Both the position numbers and the translations under genes were made by a program. Under the pieces are notes generated by a model. That model was not told the origin of the DNA. It saw only the letters and a program-made list of their open reading frames with translations, and did no database searches. A DNA stretch of 47,836 nucleotides from an uncultured PS1 clade bacterium (GTDB lineage Bacteria > Pseudomonadota > Alphaproteobacteria > MED-G09), in assembly GCA_902626605.1 (NCBI GenBank), contig CACOFZ010000012.1:1-47836 (forward strand). Direction: 5' to 3'. Numbering within the stretch: position 1 is the first letter of the stretch; every line of letters starts with the position of its first letter. Positions 8,628 to 17,093 of this stretch are shown piece after piece.

Positions 8628-9785
8628 TTATGACTTAATCTTATCTGCCTCTACAAGGCCCATTGATATGAGTGGCGTTCCAATCAATACCATAAGTATT
8701 AAAACCCAACCAATTGATGTAAAACCAGCCATATCTATAGTATACCCCATGACAACTGGTCCTGCAGCACCACCCATAGTTGAAAATGCGGGATGAGCCG
8801 CAGCTAAACTTCCACTAGGATCTAATTTTGCCATTCCACCAAGAAAGAAGGGGGTAAGAATCATTGGTATCATTCCGCAAAGTGGAACAACAATAAAAAA
8901 TATAAGAGCTGATTTCACATTGGCTAAAATTATTCCAGTAACTAAAAGAATGGTAATTAAAATAAGACAAGGAGCAAGACTACCAAACCTTTGACCAATA
9001 AAGCCAGCTAATAGTGGGCCGAAGATAGTTAAAAGGCCTCCAGCCATAAAAACATAACCTACTTGAATTACTGAGATACCTAATGTTGCCCCTATCTTTG
9101 CTGAGAAAGCAAAAATGCCAGCATGACCAAGAAAAATTAGAGAAGTGCCTAACATAGATGCCCAACCAGCATAGCCTTTGTAGGAACTAATAGCATTTTG
9201 TTTATTTTCTGAGTCATTTGATAGAGCTAAAAAGGATATAAAAAGAAAGATAAATAAAGAAATAAATAAATGAAATGAGTAGGCTCCATTCATACCACTT
9301 GAAGCAATAATTATTGGAAGGCAAAAAGGAAGTAAGACACCCATAACTCCAACGCCCGAATTTAACAAAGCAAATGTCATTTGGGCATTTGATCCTCTTG
9401 CAATAGTCGCAACAACAGTAGCTACTATTGCTCCGGAACCTAACCCAGAAATAATTCTTGCTAAAATTACATAATTTAATGAAGGTGATAAAATTGTAAG
9501 TATATTTCCCAAAATAACAAGAGTAGCAGAAGTAATAAAAATTTTCTTTCTATCTAATCTATTCACTATTCTAGATAAAACAATTGAAGCAATTGAAATA
9601 CTTAATGTTTCAAAAGTTGCTATGGTTCCAATTTGACCATTAGTTGCTTCAACAAATCTTTGTGAAATCGCAATAATGTTTAATGGCATTATTAGAGGTG
9701 CTGAAAATGCACATAACAGTATACCTATTAAACCTATTTGATTTTTAGGTGTAATTAAATTTTGTGTTTGAGATAATTCTGACAT
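8628..9785 (-). CDS. Major facilitator superfamily transporter
   Basis: A 385-residue integral membrane protein with about 12 hydrophobic segments. The loop between helices 2 and 3 contains SRIVNRLDRKKIF, the MFS motif A region, and helix 4 has ARIISGLGSGAIVATVVATIARG. The length and motif suit the drug:H+ antiporter-like or arabinose-efflux-like subfamilies. Direction and substrate cannot be told. The start at 9785 has GAGGG ten bases upstream. It is the first gene of the minus-strand group with the CMD-like and SnoaL-like proteins. Confidence 0.85.
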   Translation of the reverse strand: MSELSQTQNLITPKNQIGLIGILLCAFSAPLIMPLNIIAISQRFVEATNGQIGTIATFETLSISIASIVLSRIVNRLDRKKIFITSATLVILGNILTILSPSLNYVILARIISGLGSGAIVATVVATIARGSNAQMTFALLNSGVGVMGVLLPFCLPIIIASSGMNGAYSFHLFISLFIFLFISFLALSNDSENKQNAISSYKGYAGWASMLGTSLIFLGHAGIFAFSAKIGATLGISVIQVGYVFMAGGLLTIFGPLLAGFIGQRFGSLAPCLILITILLVTGIILANVKSALIFFIVVPLCGMIPMILTPFFLGGMAKLDPSGSLAAAHPAFSTMGGAAGPVVMGYTIDMAGFTSIGWVLILMVLIGTPLISMGLVEADKIKS

Positions 9786-9927
9786 CTTTATTTACCCTCA
9801 ATAAATAAGGTTTGTCACAGAAATAAATATTAAAGTCTATCTTTATTTTTCATAAAAATATTCAGCAAAATAAATTGGCATGAATTTTGTTTATATAGAT
9901 TTGTTATTAATTATTTAAAGGAAAAAT

Positions 9928-9999
9928 ATGCTAAAAATACTTCCTCACATTATTCTAATTGGAATTACTATATTTATTGTTGCACCAGTATTTATTTAA
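9928..9999 (+). CDS. Putative 23-residue membrane peptide
   Basis: A short reading frame: ATG at 9928, stop TAA at 9997. The product has a single hydrophobic stretch (PHIILIGITIFIVAPVFI) after MLKIL. It has a well-placed AAAGGA ribosome-binding site six bases upstream and is followed at once by a stem-loop, which gives a complete small gene layout. It stands alone in a 312-bp gap between the MFS transporter gene (minus strand) and the thiolase gene (minus strand). Single-helix peptides of this size often tune membrane complexes, but no family is recognised. Because 23 codons can occur by chance, this remains a candidate. Confidence 0.4.
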   Translation: MLKILPHIILIGITIFIVAPVFI

Positions 10000-10003
10000 A
10001 AGG

Positions 10004-10059
10004 TAAATAATAAAACTTGCCTTTATTCCTCCCCAGATTAGACAAGTTTTATTTATTTA
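10004..10059 (+). terminator. AT-rich stem-loop after the small membrane ORF
   Basis: The arms taaataataaaacttg (10004-10019) and caagttttatttattta (10043-10059) pair over about 16 bp with one bulged T. The 23-base loop is C-rich. It begins five bases after the stop codon of the 23-residue ORF. The right arm itself supplies the T-rich tail. The large loop makes it a weak terminator, so a processing or regulatory hairpin is possible. Confidence 0.4.
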
Positions 10060-10070
10060 GCAAAAGTTCT

Positions 10071-10093
10071 TACCGACTGATCATCAGTCGGTA
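10071..10093. promoter_or_regulatory. Perfect 23-bp palindrome: operator or terminator next to the thiolase gene
   Basis: Two 11-base arms, TACCGACTGAT and ATCAGTCGGTA, are exact inverted copies around a single central C. The site is far richer in GC than its surroundings. It lies 4 bp past the thiolase stop codon (10098). As RNA from the minus strand it makes a hairpin with a very tight loop followed by AGAACTTTT, so it may terminate thiolase transcription. As DNA, the ACCGAC...GTCGGT half-sites recall operators bound by some TetR-family repressors. The sequence alone does not decide between these. Confidence 0.6.
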
Positions 10094-10097
10094 GGAA

Positions 10098-11333
10098 CTA
10101 TATCCTCTCAATAATAACAGCAGGTGCCATTCCTCCAGCAGCACACATTGTAACTAAACCAAATTGAAGGTCCCTTCTTTCTAATTCATCTAAAACAGTG
10201 CCAACTAAAATTGACCCAGTAGCGCCTATTGGATGTCCCAAGGCCATAGCTCCTCCATTTACATTAATTTTTTCACGATCAATATCTAGGTCACGAATAA
10301 ACTTTTCTGTAACAACTGAGAAAGCTTCATTTACTTCAAAAAGATCAATATCATTAATAGATAAATTAGCTTTTTCTAGGACTTTTTTTGCAGCTGGTAC
10401 GGGTGCATTCAACATTAAAGTTGGAGAGTCTCCCATATTTGCCATTGCTTTAATTTTTGCCCTCGGCGTCATTCCGTTAGCTTGAGCATAATTTGGAGAT
10501 GCTAATAATAATGCAGCAGCACCATCAACTACACCAGAACTATTACCTGCATGGTGAACATGATTAATTTCAAGGTCTGGATATTTTTGCAATACTAATT
10601 TTCTAAAGGTAGTTCCCTCTTCATCAAGAGGGTAATCAGCTAAAGACTCAAAAGAAGCTTTAAGTTGTGATAAACCCTCTAATGTAGTTTCAGGCCTTGG
10701 AAATTCCTCTTTATCAAGAACTAGTTCGCCATCAGCGTTATAAACTGGTATTAGCGATTTATCAAAATATCCTCCCTTTATTGCTTTGTCGGCATTTTGC
10801 TGACTTACTAAAGCTAAGGCATCAACAGCATCTCTACCAATACCCTCTAAAGTTGCAATGGCATCAGCACAAACACCTTGATGAGGTTGTGGATGTTCAC
10901 TTCTTAATCTTTTATTGCCGCTGTCCATAAAAGGAGACGGAGTATTTCCATCTTGGCCATATGTTGACATCATTTCCGTTCCACCGGCCAGAACCATATC
11001 TTCCATACCAGCCATAACACTTGATGCAGCTATGTTAACACTCGTTATTCCTGAACCACAAAATCTATCAAGTGTAACTGCACTAGATTTTACATCATAA
11101 CCTGCATCAAGAGCAGCCATACGACCTAAATCACCGCCTTGAGTTCCTCTTTGGGAACTTGTACCCCAAACAATATCATCTACCTCTGCGGTATTAATTT
11201 TATTTCGTTCTGCAATTGCTTTTAAAACTGCAGCCCCTAAATGTTGAGGATGCATTCCACTTAATGCACCTTTACCTGCTTTACCTATTCCTCTTGGCGT
11301 TCTGCACGCATCAATTATCCAAGCTTCTGTCAT
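10098..11333 (-). CDS. Thiolase family acetyl-CoA acyltransferase
   Basis: A 411-residue thiolase with the full catalytic set: nucleophile C92 in LDRFCGSGITS, HAGNSSGVVDGAA, NEAFSVV, H367 in GHPIGATGS and C397 in MCAAGGMAPA. It catalyses thiolytic cleavage of 3-ketoacyl-CoA or the reverse condensation of acetyl-CoA, in the cytoplasm. The start at ATG 11333 is chosen because MTEAWIIDACRTPRG is the canonical N-terminus and GAGG lies upstream; a longer frame to 11378 adds only an atypical leader. No hydratase/dehydrogenase partner is adjacent, so it is a stand-alone beta-oxidation-type thiolase. Divergent from the TSUP permease gene at 11463. Confidence 0.93.
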   Translation of the reverse strand: MTEAWIIDACRTPRGIGKAGKGALSGMHPQHLGAAVLKAIAERNKINTAEVDDIVWGTSSQRGTQGGDLGRMAALDAGYDVKSSAVTLDRFCGSGITSVNIAASSVMAGMEDMVLAGGTEMMSTYGQDGNTPSPFMDSGNKRLRSEHPQPHQGVCADAIATLEGIGRDAVDALALVSQQNADKAIKGGYFDKSLIPVYNADGELVLDKEEFPRPETTLEGLSQLKASFESLADYPLDEEGTTFRKLVLQKYPDLEINHVHHAGNSSGVVDGAAALLLASPNYAQANGMTPRAKIKAMANMGDSPTLMLNAPVPAAKKVLEKANLSINDIDLFEVNEAFSVVTEKFIRDLDIDREKINVNGGAMALGHPIGATGSILVGTVLDELERRDLQFGLVTMCAAGGMAPAVIIERI

Positions 11334-11462
11334 TTTTTTCTTTACCTCTATATGTTTGATAAGCAATATATATATCAATAAAATATTACTGTCTCAATTG
11401 ATATTCAAAAATTTTAAAAGGTAGTTATATTTTTTAAATTAATTACGGTAATACTATTTAAA

Positions 11463-12380
11463 ATGGAACTATATCTACCAATTGCAGAGATAAGCATTAA
11501 TCCATCTATCTTTCTTCTATTAGGGATGTCAGTTGGTATTCTCTCAGGTATGTTTGGAGTTGGAGGGGGTTTTCTCATGACTCCCTTACTTGTACTTTTA
11601 GGTATTCCACCAGCTGTTGCAGTTGCATCAGAGGCAAATCATATAGTCGGTTCCTCTTTATCAGGAACAATTGGTCATCTCAAGAGAAAGGCTGTAGATA
11701 TAAAACTAGGAAACCTATTACTTATTGGAGGAATAATTGGATCTTTTATAGGAATAGGAATCTTTAATTCTTTAATAAAAATTGGATTAGTTGACCTATT
11801 AATTACTTTAACATATTTCTTTTTTCTTACTGGCGTCGGAAGCTTTATGCTTTATGAAAGTTTAGACAGCTTAGGTTATTTAAAAAAGAAAAAAAGAAGA
11901 AAAACTTATCACCATAGTTGGATAATGGGTCTTCCATTTAGAATGCGCTTCAAGAAATCAGGACTTTATATTTCAATTATACCTCCTTTATTAGTTGGAT
12001 TTATTGTTGGTATTTTAGCTTCCATTATGGGAGTTGGCGGGGGGTTCATAATGATACCAGCAATGATTTATATAATTAAAATGCCAACTTCCGTTGTTAT
12101 AGGTACATCCCTTTATCAAATTATTTTTGTAACTGCAATTGTTACACTTTTACATGCATTTCATAATCAAACGGTTGATGTAATTTTAGCTTTAATTTTA
12201 TTATTAGGTGGAGCAATAGGTGCACAAATTGGTGTCAAATTAAGTAGTAAATTAGAAGGACCCTATTTAAGAGTTGCGCTTGGCTTACTAGTTTTAAGTG
12301 TAGGAATTGTAATGGCATCAGATCTTCTAATTAGGCCAGAAGAAACTATTACTATAATAAGAGGGGGAGGATCAAATTGA
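11463..12380 (+). CDS. TSUP-family (TauE/SafE) permease
   Basis: A 305-residue membrane protein with the internal duplication typical of the sulfite exporter TauE/SafE family: GMFGVGGGFLMTPLL (about residues 29-43) in the first half and SIMGVGGGFIMIPAM (about 187-201) in the second, each followed by hydrophobic helices (about eight in total). Members export or import organosulfonates, sulfite or similar anions. The downstream TIGR02186-type gene overlaps it by 4 bp, a pairing also seen in other Alphaproteobacteria, so the two products probably work together at the inner membrane. No strong ribosome-binding site is visible before ATG 11463. Confidence 0.88.
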   Translation: MELYLPIAEISINPSIFLLLGMSVGILSGMFGVGGGFLMTPLLVLLGIPPAVAVASEANHIVGSSLSGTIGHLKRKAVDIKLGNLLLIGGIIGSFIGIGIFNSLIKIGLVDLLITLTYFFFLTGVGSFMLYESLDSLGYLKKKKRRKTYHHSWIMGLPFRMRFKKSGLYISIIPPLLVGFIVGILASIMGVGGGFIMIPAMIYIIKMPTSVVIGTSLYQIIFVTAIVTLLHAFHNQTVDVILALILLLGGAIGAQIGVKLSSKLEGPYLRVALGLLVLSVGIVMASDLLIRPEETITIIRGGGSN

Positions 12381-13138
12381 TAAAAAATTATTTAAAAATG
12401 TTTTTAATAATTTTTACAGTGACAGCTCAAGCCCCACTTGATTTAGTTATTGATACAAATGAAAGAGATATTGAAATTAAATCTGGTATTTCAGGTACTA
12501 AAATAGCTTTATTTGGCGCAACACCCTCAGGAAAAAGAGATATTATTATAGAAGTTGTTGGCCCTCCTAAAAATCAAGCTATGCAAGAAAAAAGAAGATT
12601 TTTTGGTTTTTGGTTAGGAAGAGGTAAATCTTATTATAAAAATGTCCCAAGTTATTATAATTTATTGAGCTCAAAACCTCTTGAAGAAATTACCAATCAA
12701 GAAGGATTAAACAAATTAGGACTCGGTATTGAACATTTACCATTAGGTAAAGCAGAAATAAAATATAGCACTATTAAACAATCAGAATTTGATCAAAGAC
12801 TTAGATCTGAAATGTTTAAAAATGGTCAATTTTTTGAAGAACAAGGTAATATTATTCTTAGATCTGGTCCAGGAAAAGTCGGTTTATTTAAAACAGAATT
12901 TTCCCTACCGCCAAACTCACTTCAGGGCAAATATTTTGTTAGATATTTTCTTTTTCAAAATGGTGAAGCAATATCTTACGCTGAAAGCACTATTGACTTG
13001 AAACAAGCTGGATTTGCAAGATTAATATGGATTTTTGCCAATAAATTTGCACTACTTTATGGTATTATTGCAATTATTTTATCTGGACTTTTAGGTTGGG
13101 TAGTTTCATTAATATTTAGTCGTTATAAACTTACATAG
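12377..13138 (+). CDS. TIGR02186 / Alph_Pro_TM family membrane protein
   Basis: A 253-residue protein matching the alphaproteobacterial TIGR02186 pattern: a short N-terminal signal-like segment, a periplasmic domain with ISGTKIALFGATPSGKRDIIIEVVGP, and a single C-terminal transmembrane helix (about 225-248) ending in a short basic tail. It starts with TTG at 12377, overlapping the TSUP permease stop, with GAGGGGGAGG as a strong ribosome-binding site. The family's function is not established; its fixed company with TauE/SafE permeases suggests it is an accessory of that transporter. Confidence 0.8.
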   Translation: MIKNYLKMFLIIFTVTAQAPLDLVIDTNERDIEIKSGISGTKIALFGATPSGKRDIIIEVVGPPKNQAMQEKRRFFGFWLGRGKSYYKNVPSYYNLLSSKPLEEITNQEGLNKLGLGIEHLPLGKAEIKYSTIKQSEFDQRLRSEMFKNGQFFEEQGNIILRSGPGKVGLFKTEFSLPPNSLQGKYFVRYFLFQNGEAISYAESTIDLKQAGFARLIWIFANKFALLYGIIAIILSGLLGWVVSLIFSRYKLT

Positions 13139-13147
13139 GGGAATAAT

Positions 13148-14029
13148 ATGTTTCAAAAAGATATTCTGAAAGGAAAAAGAATTTTAGTTACTGGTGGTGG
13201 TACTGGTTTAGGAAAAGAAATGGCTGCTGAATACGCCTCTTTAGGCGCAAGTGTTTATATTTGCGGAAGAAGACAATCTGTTTTAGATGAAACTGTAAAT
13301 GAAATAACTGAAACTGGTGGTAATATAAAAGGCTATGCATGTGATATTAGAGTTTCAGACGCTGTCAATGACATGATTGATACAATTTGGAAAGATGGCG
13401 GTGCTCTTACTGGCCTCGTAAATAATGCAGCTGGTAATTTTATTTCTCCTACAAAAGACTTATCTCCTAGAGGTTTCGAAGCCATATCAAATATTGTTTT
13501 CAGAGGTTCATTTTATGTAACTCATGCTTGTGGAACAAGATGGATAGATGAAGGTGTAAAAGGATCAGTAATATCTATTTTAACCACTTGGATATGGAAT
13601 GGGGGACCATTTACAGTACCTTCCGCCATGTCAAAAGCAGGTGTTAACATTATGACAAAATCACTAGCAGCTGAATGGGGTCATTATGGAATTAGATTGA
13701 ATGCAATAGCTCCTGGTCCATTTCCAACCAAAGGAGCTTGGGAACGACTTAGCCCTGGTCAAGATACTGACTCAAATGAAAATGATGCAAAAATTCCAAT
13801 GAGAAGAAATGGCGAAATGCAAGAATTGAGAAACCTTGCTACTTTTTTAATGGCAGATGGATGTGAATATTTAACTGGCCAAACTATAGCAATTGATGGG
13901 GCTATTCATTTAGCATCAGGTGGTAACTTCTATCAAAGTCTTGACAGATTGTCCGATGATGATTGGGATGGTATCAGAAATATGATTAAATCAGCAAATG
14001 ATTCTGATAAATCCAAAAGGTCTGTTTAG
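13148..14029 (+). CDS. SDR of the 2,4-dienoyl-CoA reductase type
   Basis: A 293-residue SDR with TGGGTGLG (15-22) for nucleotide binding and NNAAGNF (92-98). The usual YxxxK catalytic motif is replaced by S159-x3-K163 (SAMSK). Loss of this Tyr while keeping the Lys is characteristic of mitochondrial/peroxisomal 2,4-dienoyl-CoA reductases and their bacterial relatives, where another Tyr acts as acid. The NNAAGNF string also fits that group. The arginine pair at 41-42 (CGRRQ) favours NADPH. It probably reduces dienoyl-CoA in the oxidation of unsaturated fatty acids. AGGGG precedes ATG 13148. It follows the TIGR02186-type gene by 9 bp, so it may share its transcript without a shared function. 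Confidence 0.85.
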   Translation: MFQKDILKGKRILVTGGGTGLGKEMAAEYASLGASVYICGRRQSVLDETVNEITETGGNIKGYACDIRVSDAVNDMIDTIWKDGGALTGLVNNAAGNFISPTKDLSPRGFEAISNIVFRGSFYVTHACGTRWIDEGVKGSVISILTTWIWNGGPFTVPSAMSKAGVNIMTKSLAAEWGHYGIRLNAIAPGPFPTKGAWERLSPGQDTDSNENDAKIPMRRNGEMQELRNLATFLMADGCEYLTGQTIAIDGAIHLASGGNFYQSLDRLSDDDWDGIRNMIKSANDSDKSKRSV

Positions 14030-14421
14030 ACTATTAGTATTAAGATAAGTAATACCATCTGAATTATATTAATAGAAACACTTCTAAAATGAAGAGAGCT
14101 AAAGGTTTTCTTTGCATCTGGATTACCGTCGCTAGCTAAATCTCTATTTTTATTCAATTGTGGAACTAAGACTTGTCTAGAATATAAAAAACCAATTGCT
14201 ACTATTGCCATAAAAAGAGCCTTAAGAGAGAGACCTTCATACAAAAACATAATTTCGGCAATAATTGAAATTACTATGCCCCATAGAAAATATAGAGGAA
14301 AAAGTTTTCTTAATAATTTACCAGCATTCTCTTTATCAAGAGTTTTATGAACGTTAAAAGCAATTCCAAATGAATAAAAAATCATTATTGATAGCAGTGC
14401 TATTGTAAAAAATTCAGTCAT
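14026..14421 (-). CDS. Small membrane protein, DUF4149/TMEM205-like
   Basis: A 131-residue protein with four hydrophobic segments (about residues 5-24, 42-60, 67-84 and 113-131). The C-terminal stretch KKTFSSLHFRSVSINIIQM, with a conserved-looking H/R/S/N pattern just before the last helix, resembles DUF4149 proteins. The function is unknown. It is nine bases downstream of the double-cupredoxin gene on the same strand, with its own AGGA ribosome-binding site, so they are likely co-transcribed. It overlaps the end of the convergent SDR by 4 bp. Confidence 0.55.
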   Translation of the reverse strand: MTEFFTIALLSIMIFYSFGIAFNVHKTLDKENAGKLLRKLFPLYFLWGIVISIIAEIMFLYEGLSLKALFMAIVAIGFLYSRQVLVPQLNKNRDLASDGNPDAKKTFSSLHFRSVSINIIQMVLLILILIV

Positions 14422-14430
14422 TTTTTCCTA

Positions 14431-15714
14431 TTAAATATCATAACCACTTGATGGAATAATTTCTTGATCAAAACTATAGGGTAAATCTAAATCTAGGCTA
14501 TAACCTCCGTAAGAGCCTCCAACATTTGAATTGTTACTGCTAGACTGAATAATATTACCATTGTCATTATTATCCACTATATTTATTACTCCAGTCATAC
14601 TTCCGTGAAACTGACAATTATAATAAAGTGTTGATGGCGCATCATTTGATACAGTAAACGTTAACTTACCATTAGATACTCCATTGTTAGTTATGCCCTC
14701 GTTATACTGATTAGAAGAACCTGAACCCTGAATTGTTTTTATCCAAAATGGGTGGCCACCTGCAGTCACGTCAAACTCATATGTTTTACCTCTTACTAAT
14801 GTCAGGGTTGGGTCATTACCTTGAATACCCTCTGCTGTAAATTTATAGTCTGATGCACCAACATTTTGGACCTCAATTGTTGTTGCAACAACTTCAGGAA
14901 CCTGCTCTACAAAACCATCAATCAGTATTTTTGCATCATTTGCCATACCACCATGAAATAAACAATAGTAATAAAGAAGCGTATCGGAGGATGAAGGTTC
15001 AAAAACAACAAATGCATTTTCAAGAGTTGTATCTGGTGAAAATGATGATGAATATTCCTGCTCAGTTACATTGTCACCTTTTATATAATATTTTATACCG
15101 TTGCTTACTGATACCCCATCATTGTGAGTTCCATTTTTTGTCTCAGAAATTGATAAAGGATGATTTGAAGCAGTTTCATCATTTAGGTCAAATACATATT
15201 TTTCACTAGAAGAGAATGATAAGTCTGGACTGAGTTCATTGTTTAAATAATATTTATTGCCATTATCTTCTTTTTGAACTTTTACTTCATAAAGTGTTCT
15301 GAATTCATCATCATAAACTATCTTATTTGTATCTGTATCAACAGTACCAGATGACGGAGGTGTCAATTCAAAGATTTCTACAAATTCACTAAATGTTTTT
15401 ATAGTTCCAAGACTATTGCTTGTAGTATTTCCACCTATGTCATATGAAAATTTATCAGCTCCATTTATTGTAAAGACTGTCATATTATCACAGGTTATTT
15501 TAAGAGCAGTTTTAGCAACCACTATTGATTTTATTTTTGACCACTCTGGTAGCTGAATTACATTACTACCCTCTGTATCAATAATTGATACTGAAGAGGA
15601 ATCTTTTTGTGAAACTAAAATATAAGTATCATTACCGCCAAGCCCTCGGTAAGTGGTGCCGTCATTAGTCGGTATAATTATATCATTATTTGCTGATAAG
15701 TTTAATGTTGTCAT
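14431..15714 (-). CDS. RTX-like N-terminus plus two cupredoxin-like domains
   Basis: A 427-residue protein with three parts. Residues 1-95 form a module with NNDIIIP, YRGLGGNDTYIL (one RTX-like turn) and TINGADKFSYDIGGN; the start of this module recurs in the partial gene at 1-96. Residues about 150-265 and 285-380 are two cupredoxin-like beta domains. Each holds a possible type-1 copper set: H185 with C251, H254 and M257 (CLFHGGM), and H321 with C367, H370 and M373 (CQFHGSM). The spacing C-x2-H-x2-M is shorter than in plastocyanin. The Ser/Asn/Gly-rich tail (382-427) looks disordered. There is no signal peptide, so the export route, if any, is unclear; RTX-like elements hint at type I secretion. 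An extracellular copper-binding or redox role is inference. Confidence 0.7.
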   Translation of the reverse strand: MTTLNLSANNDIIIPTNDGTTYRGLGGNDTYILVSQKDSSSVSIIDTEGSNVIQLPEWSKIKSIVVAKTALKITCDNMTVFTINGADKFSYDIGGNTTSNSLGTIKTFSEFVEIFELTPPSSGTVDTDTNKIVYDDEFRTLYEVKVQKEDNGNKYYLNNELSPDLSFSSSEKYVFDLNDETASNHPLSISETKNGTHNDGVSVSNGIKYYIKGDNVTEQEYSSSFSPDTTLENAFVVFEPSSSDTLLYYYCLFHGGMANDAKILIDGFVEQVPEVVATTIEVQNVGASDYKFTAEGIQGNDPTLTLVRGKTYEFDVTAGGHPFWIKTIQGSGSSNQYNEGITNNGVSNGKLTFTVSNDAPSTLYYNCQFHGSMTGVINIVDNNDNGNIIQSSSNNSNVGGSYGGYSLDLDLPYSFDQEIIPSSGYDI

Positions 15715-15828
15715 TTTTCTCTCTCTTTAGTGCTTTAGGAAATCCAAGGTGCACAAGCTGAATATCAAAATACCTAAATTAACATAATTGTTAATAATAT
15801 GCATTTAGATTATAATCAACGTTTTTTT

Positions 15829-17091
15829 CTAACTAACCTGCGGTAATTCGTCCCACTGCGTTGTATAGCGCGGCGATAAATAAAAACTTTTACTTTTCCA
15901 TTTATTTCTGTCTTTTCGTTTAACTTTACCATGTGTAATAATTCCTGAACCAAATTTATTATTTAAAAAATCTATAACCGCCATACGTTGGTCTGATAAT
16001 AAATAGTTATTTTTTTGAAATAAATCTTTTTGATGAATATCGGAAGGTATTAAATCAAGCATCATAATCCCTGCCTTATGGTAAGAATAACCAGATTGAT
16101 AAATCTGATCTATCGCCTTTAATGCCAATTTAATTATTATAGATGTATCACAACATGGAAAATTTAAACCAAACATAATACCATTATTGTATTGTTTGTC
16201 TTTTTTAAATCTATTAGTTTGCAAAAAAACGTAAATTCCTTGCGCTCTGCTATTTTGGTTTCTAACCTTTTCAGTAGCTCTTATTGCATACTCTGTAATA
16301 AAGTCTTTTATAGTAATTTTACTGTTTACAGGATTTCCGAATGAGCGCGAACACATAATATTTTTTTTGGGCAAAATTTTATCAAGGTCTAAGCATGATA
16401 TACCCCTTAACTCATAAACAATTCGTTGCATAACAACTCCAAGATATTGTCTTATCCTATTAGCTGATGCATTTCTTAATTCTAAAGCAGTACCAATACC
16501 TATCATTCTTAACTTAGATCCCCATCGTCTAGAAATTCCCCATATATCCTCAACATTAATATTTTTTAAAATCCTATTTTGTTTATCTTCTGTATCTAAA
16601 TTAAAAACACCGCTCTGACTTTTTTTGGCTATACTATTAGCGATTTTAGCTAGTGTTTTAGTGGGTCCTAAACCAATAGAAACAGGTATTCCTGTCCACA
16701 TCAGTATATTTTTTCTCATTCGTAAAATATCATGCTCAATACCACTATGATCTTGTTTATTTATTTTTAAGAAGGCTTCATCGATTGAGTAAATCTCCAG
16801 CTCATAACTTAATTCCATTAGAGAATTCATTACCCTGTTCGACATATCACCATATAGTGGGTAATTTGACGAATAAACTTTTACTTTATTTGAATCAATT
16901 ATGTTTTTGTATAAATGTAATGGAGCTCCCATTGGAATATTAAGTAACTTTGCTTCATTAGAACGAGAGATTATACATCCATCGTTATTTGATAAAACAA
17001 CAACTGGTTTATTTATTAAGGAAGGATCAAAAACACGCTCACACGATACATAGAAATTATTACAATCAACAAGAGCAAAACATTTACCCAT
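15829..17091 (-). CDS. umuC: UmuC, Y-family DNA polymerase V subunit
   Basis: A 420-residue Y-family polymerase of the UmuC type. Catalytic metal ligands are in place: D9 in ALVDCNNFYVSCE and D104-E105 in YSIDEAFL. The helix-hairpin-helix region (about 170-215, NVEDIWGISRRWGSKLRMIGI) and the little-finger domain follow, and the length matches E. coli UmuC. With processed UmuD it makes error-prone translesion polymerase V. It starts two bases after the umuD stop codon, so translation is coupled. The umuD promoter region, with its palindrome, should control both genes. Confidence 0.95.
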   Translation of the reverse strand: MGKCFALVDCNNFYVSCERVFDPSLINKPVVVLSNNDGCIISRSNEAKLLNIPMGAPLHLYKNIIDSNKVKVYSSNYPLYGDMSNRVMNSLMELSYELEIYSIDEAFLKINKQDHSGIEHDILRMRKNILMWTGIPVSIGLGPTKTLAKIANSIAKKSQSGVFNLDTEDKQNRILKNINVEDIWGISRRWGSKLRMIGIGTALELRNASANRIRQYLGVVMQRIVYELRGISCLDLDKILPKKNIMCSRSFGNPVNSKITIKDFITEYAIRATEKVRNQNSRAQGIYVFLQTNRFKKDKQYNNGIMFGLNFPCCDTSIIIKLALKAIDQIYQSGYSYHKAGIMMLDLIPSDIHQKDLFQKNNYLLSDQRMAVIDFLNNKFGSGIITHGKVKRKDRNKWKSKSFYLSPRYTTQWDELPQVS

Positions 17092-17093
17092 AA

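Noticed and set aside
9879-9896. A TTGGCATGAATTTTGTTT string like a sigma-54 promoter before the 23-residue ORF
   Set aside because: The -12 element lacks the essential GC and there is no other sign of sigma-54 control, so the match is weak.
11356-11403. Repeated TTGATA/TATCAA elements between thiolase and TSUP genes
   Set aside because: Six-base AT-rich words recur by chance in this composition; spacing is irregular.
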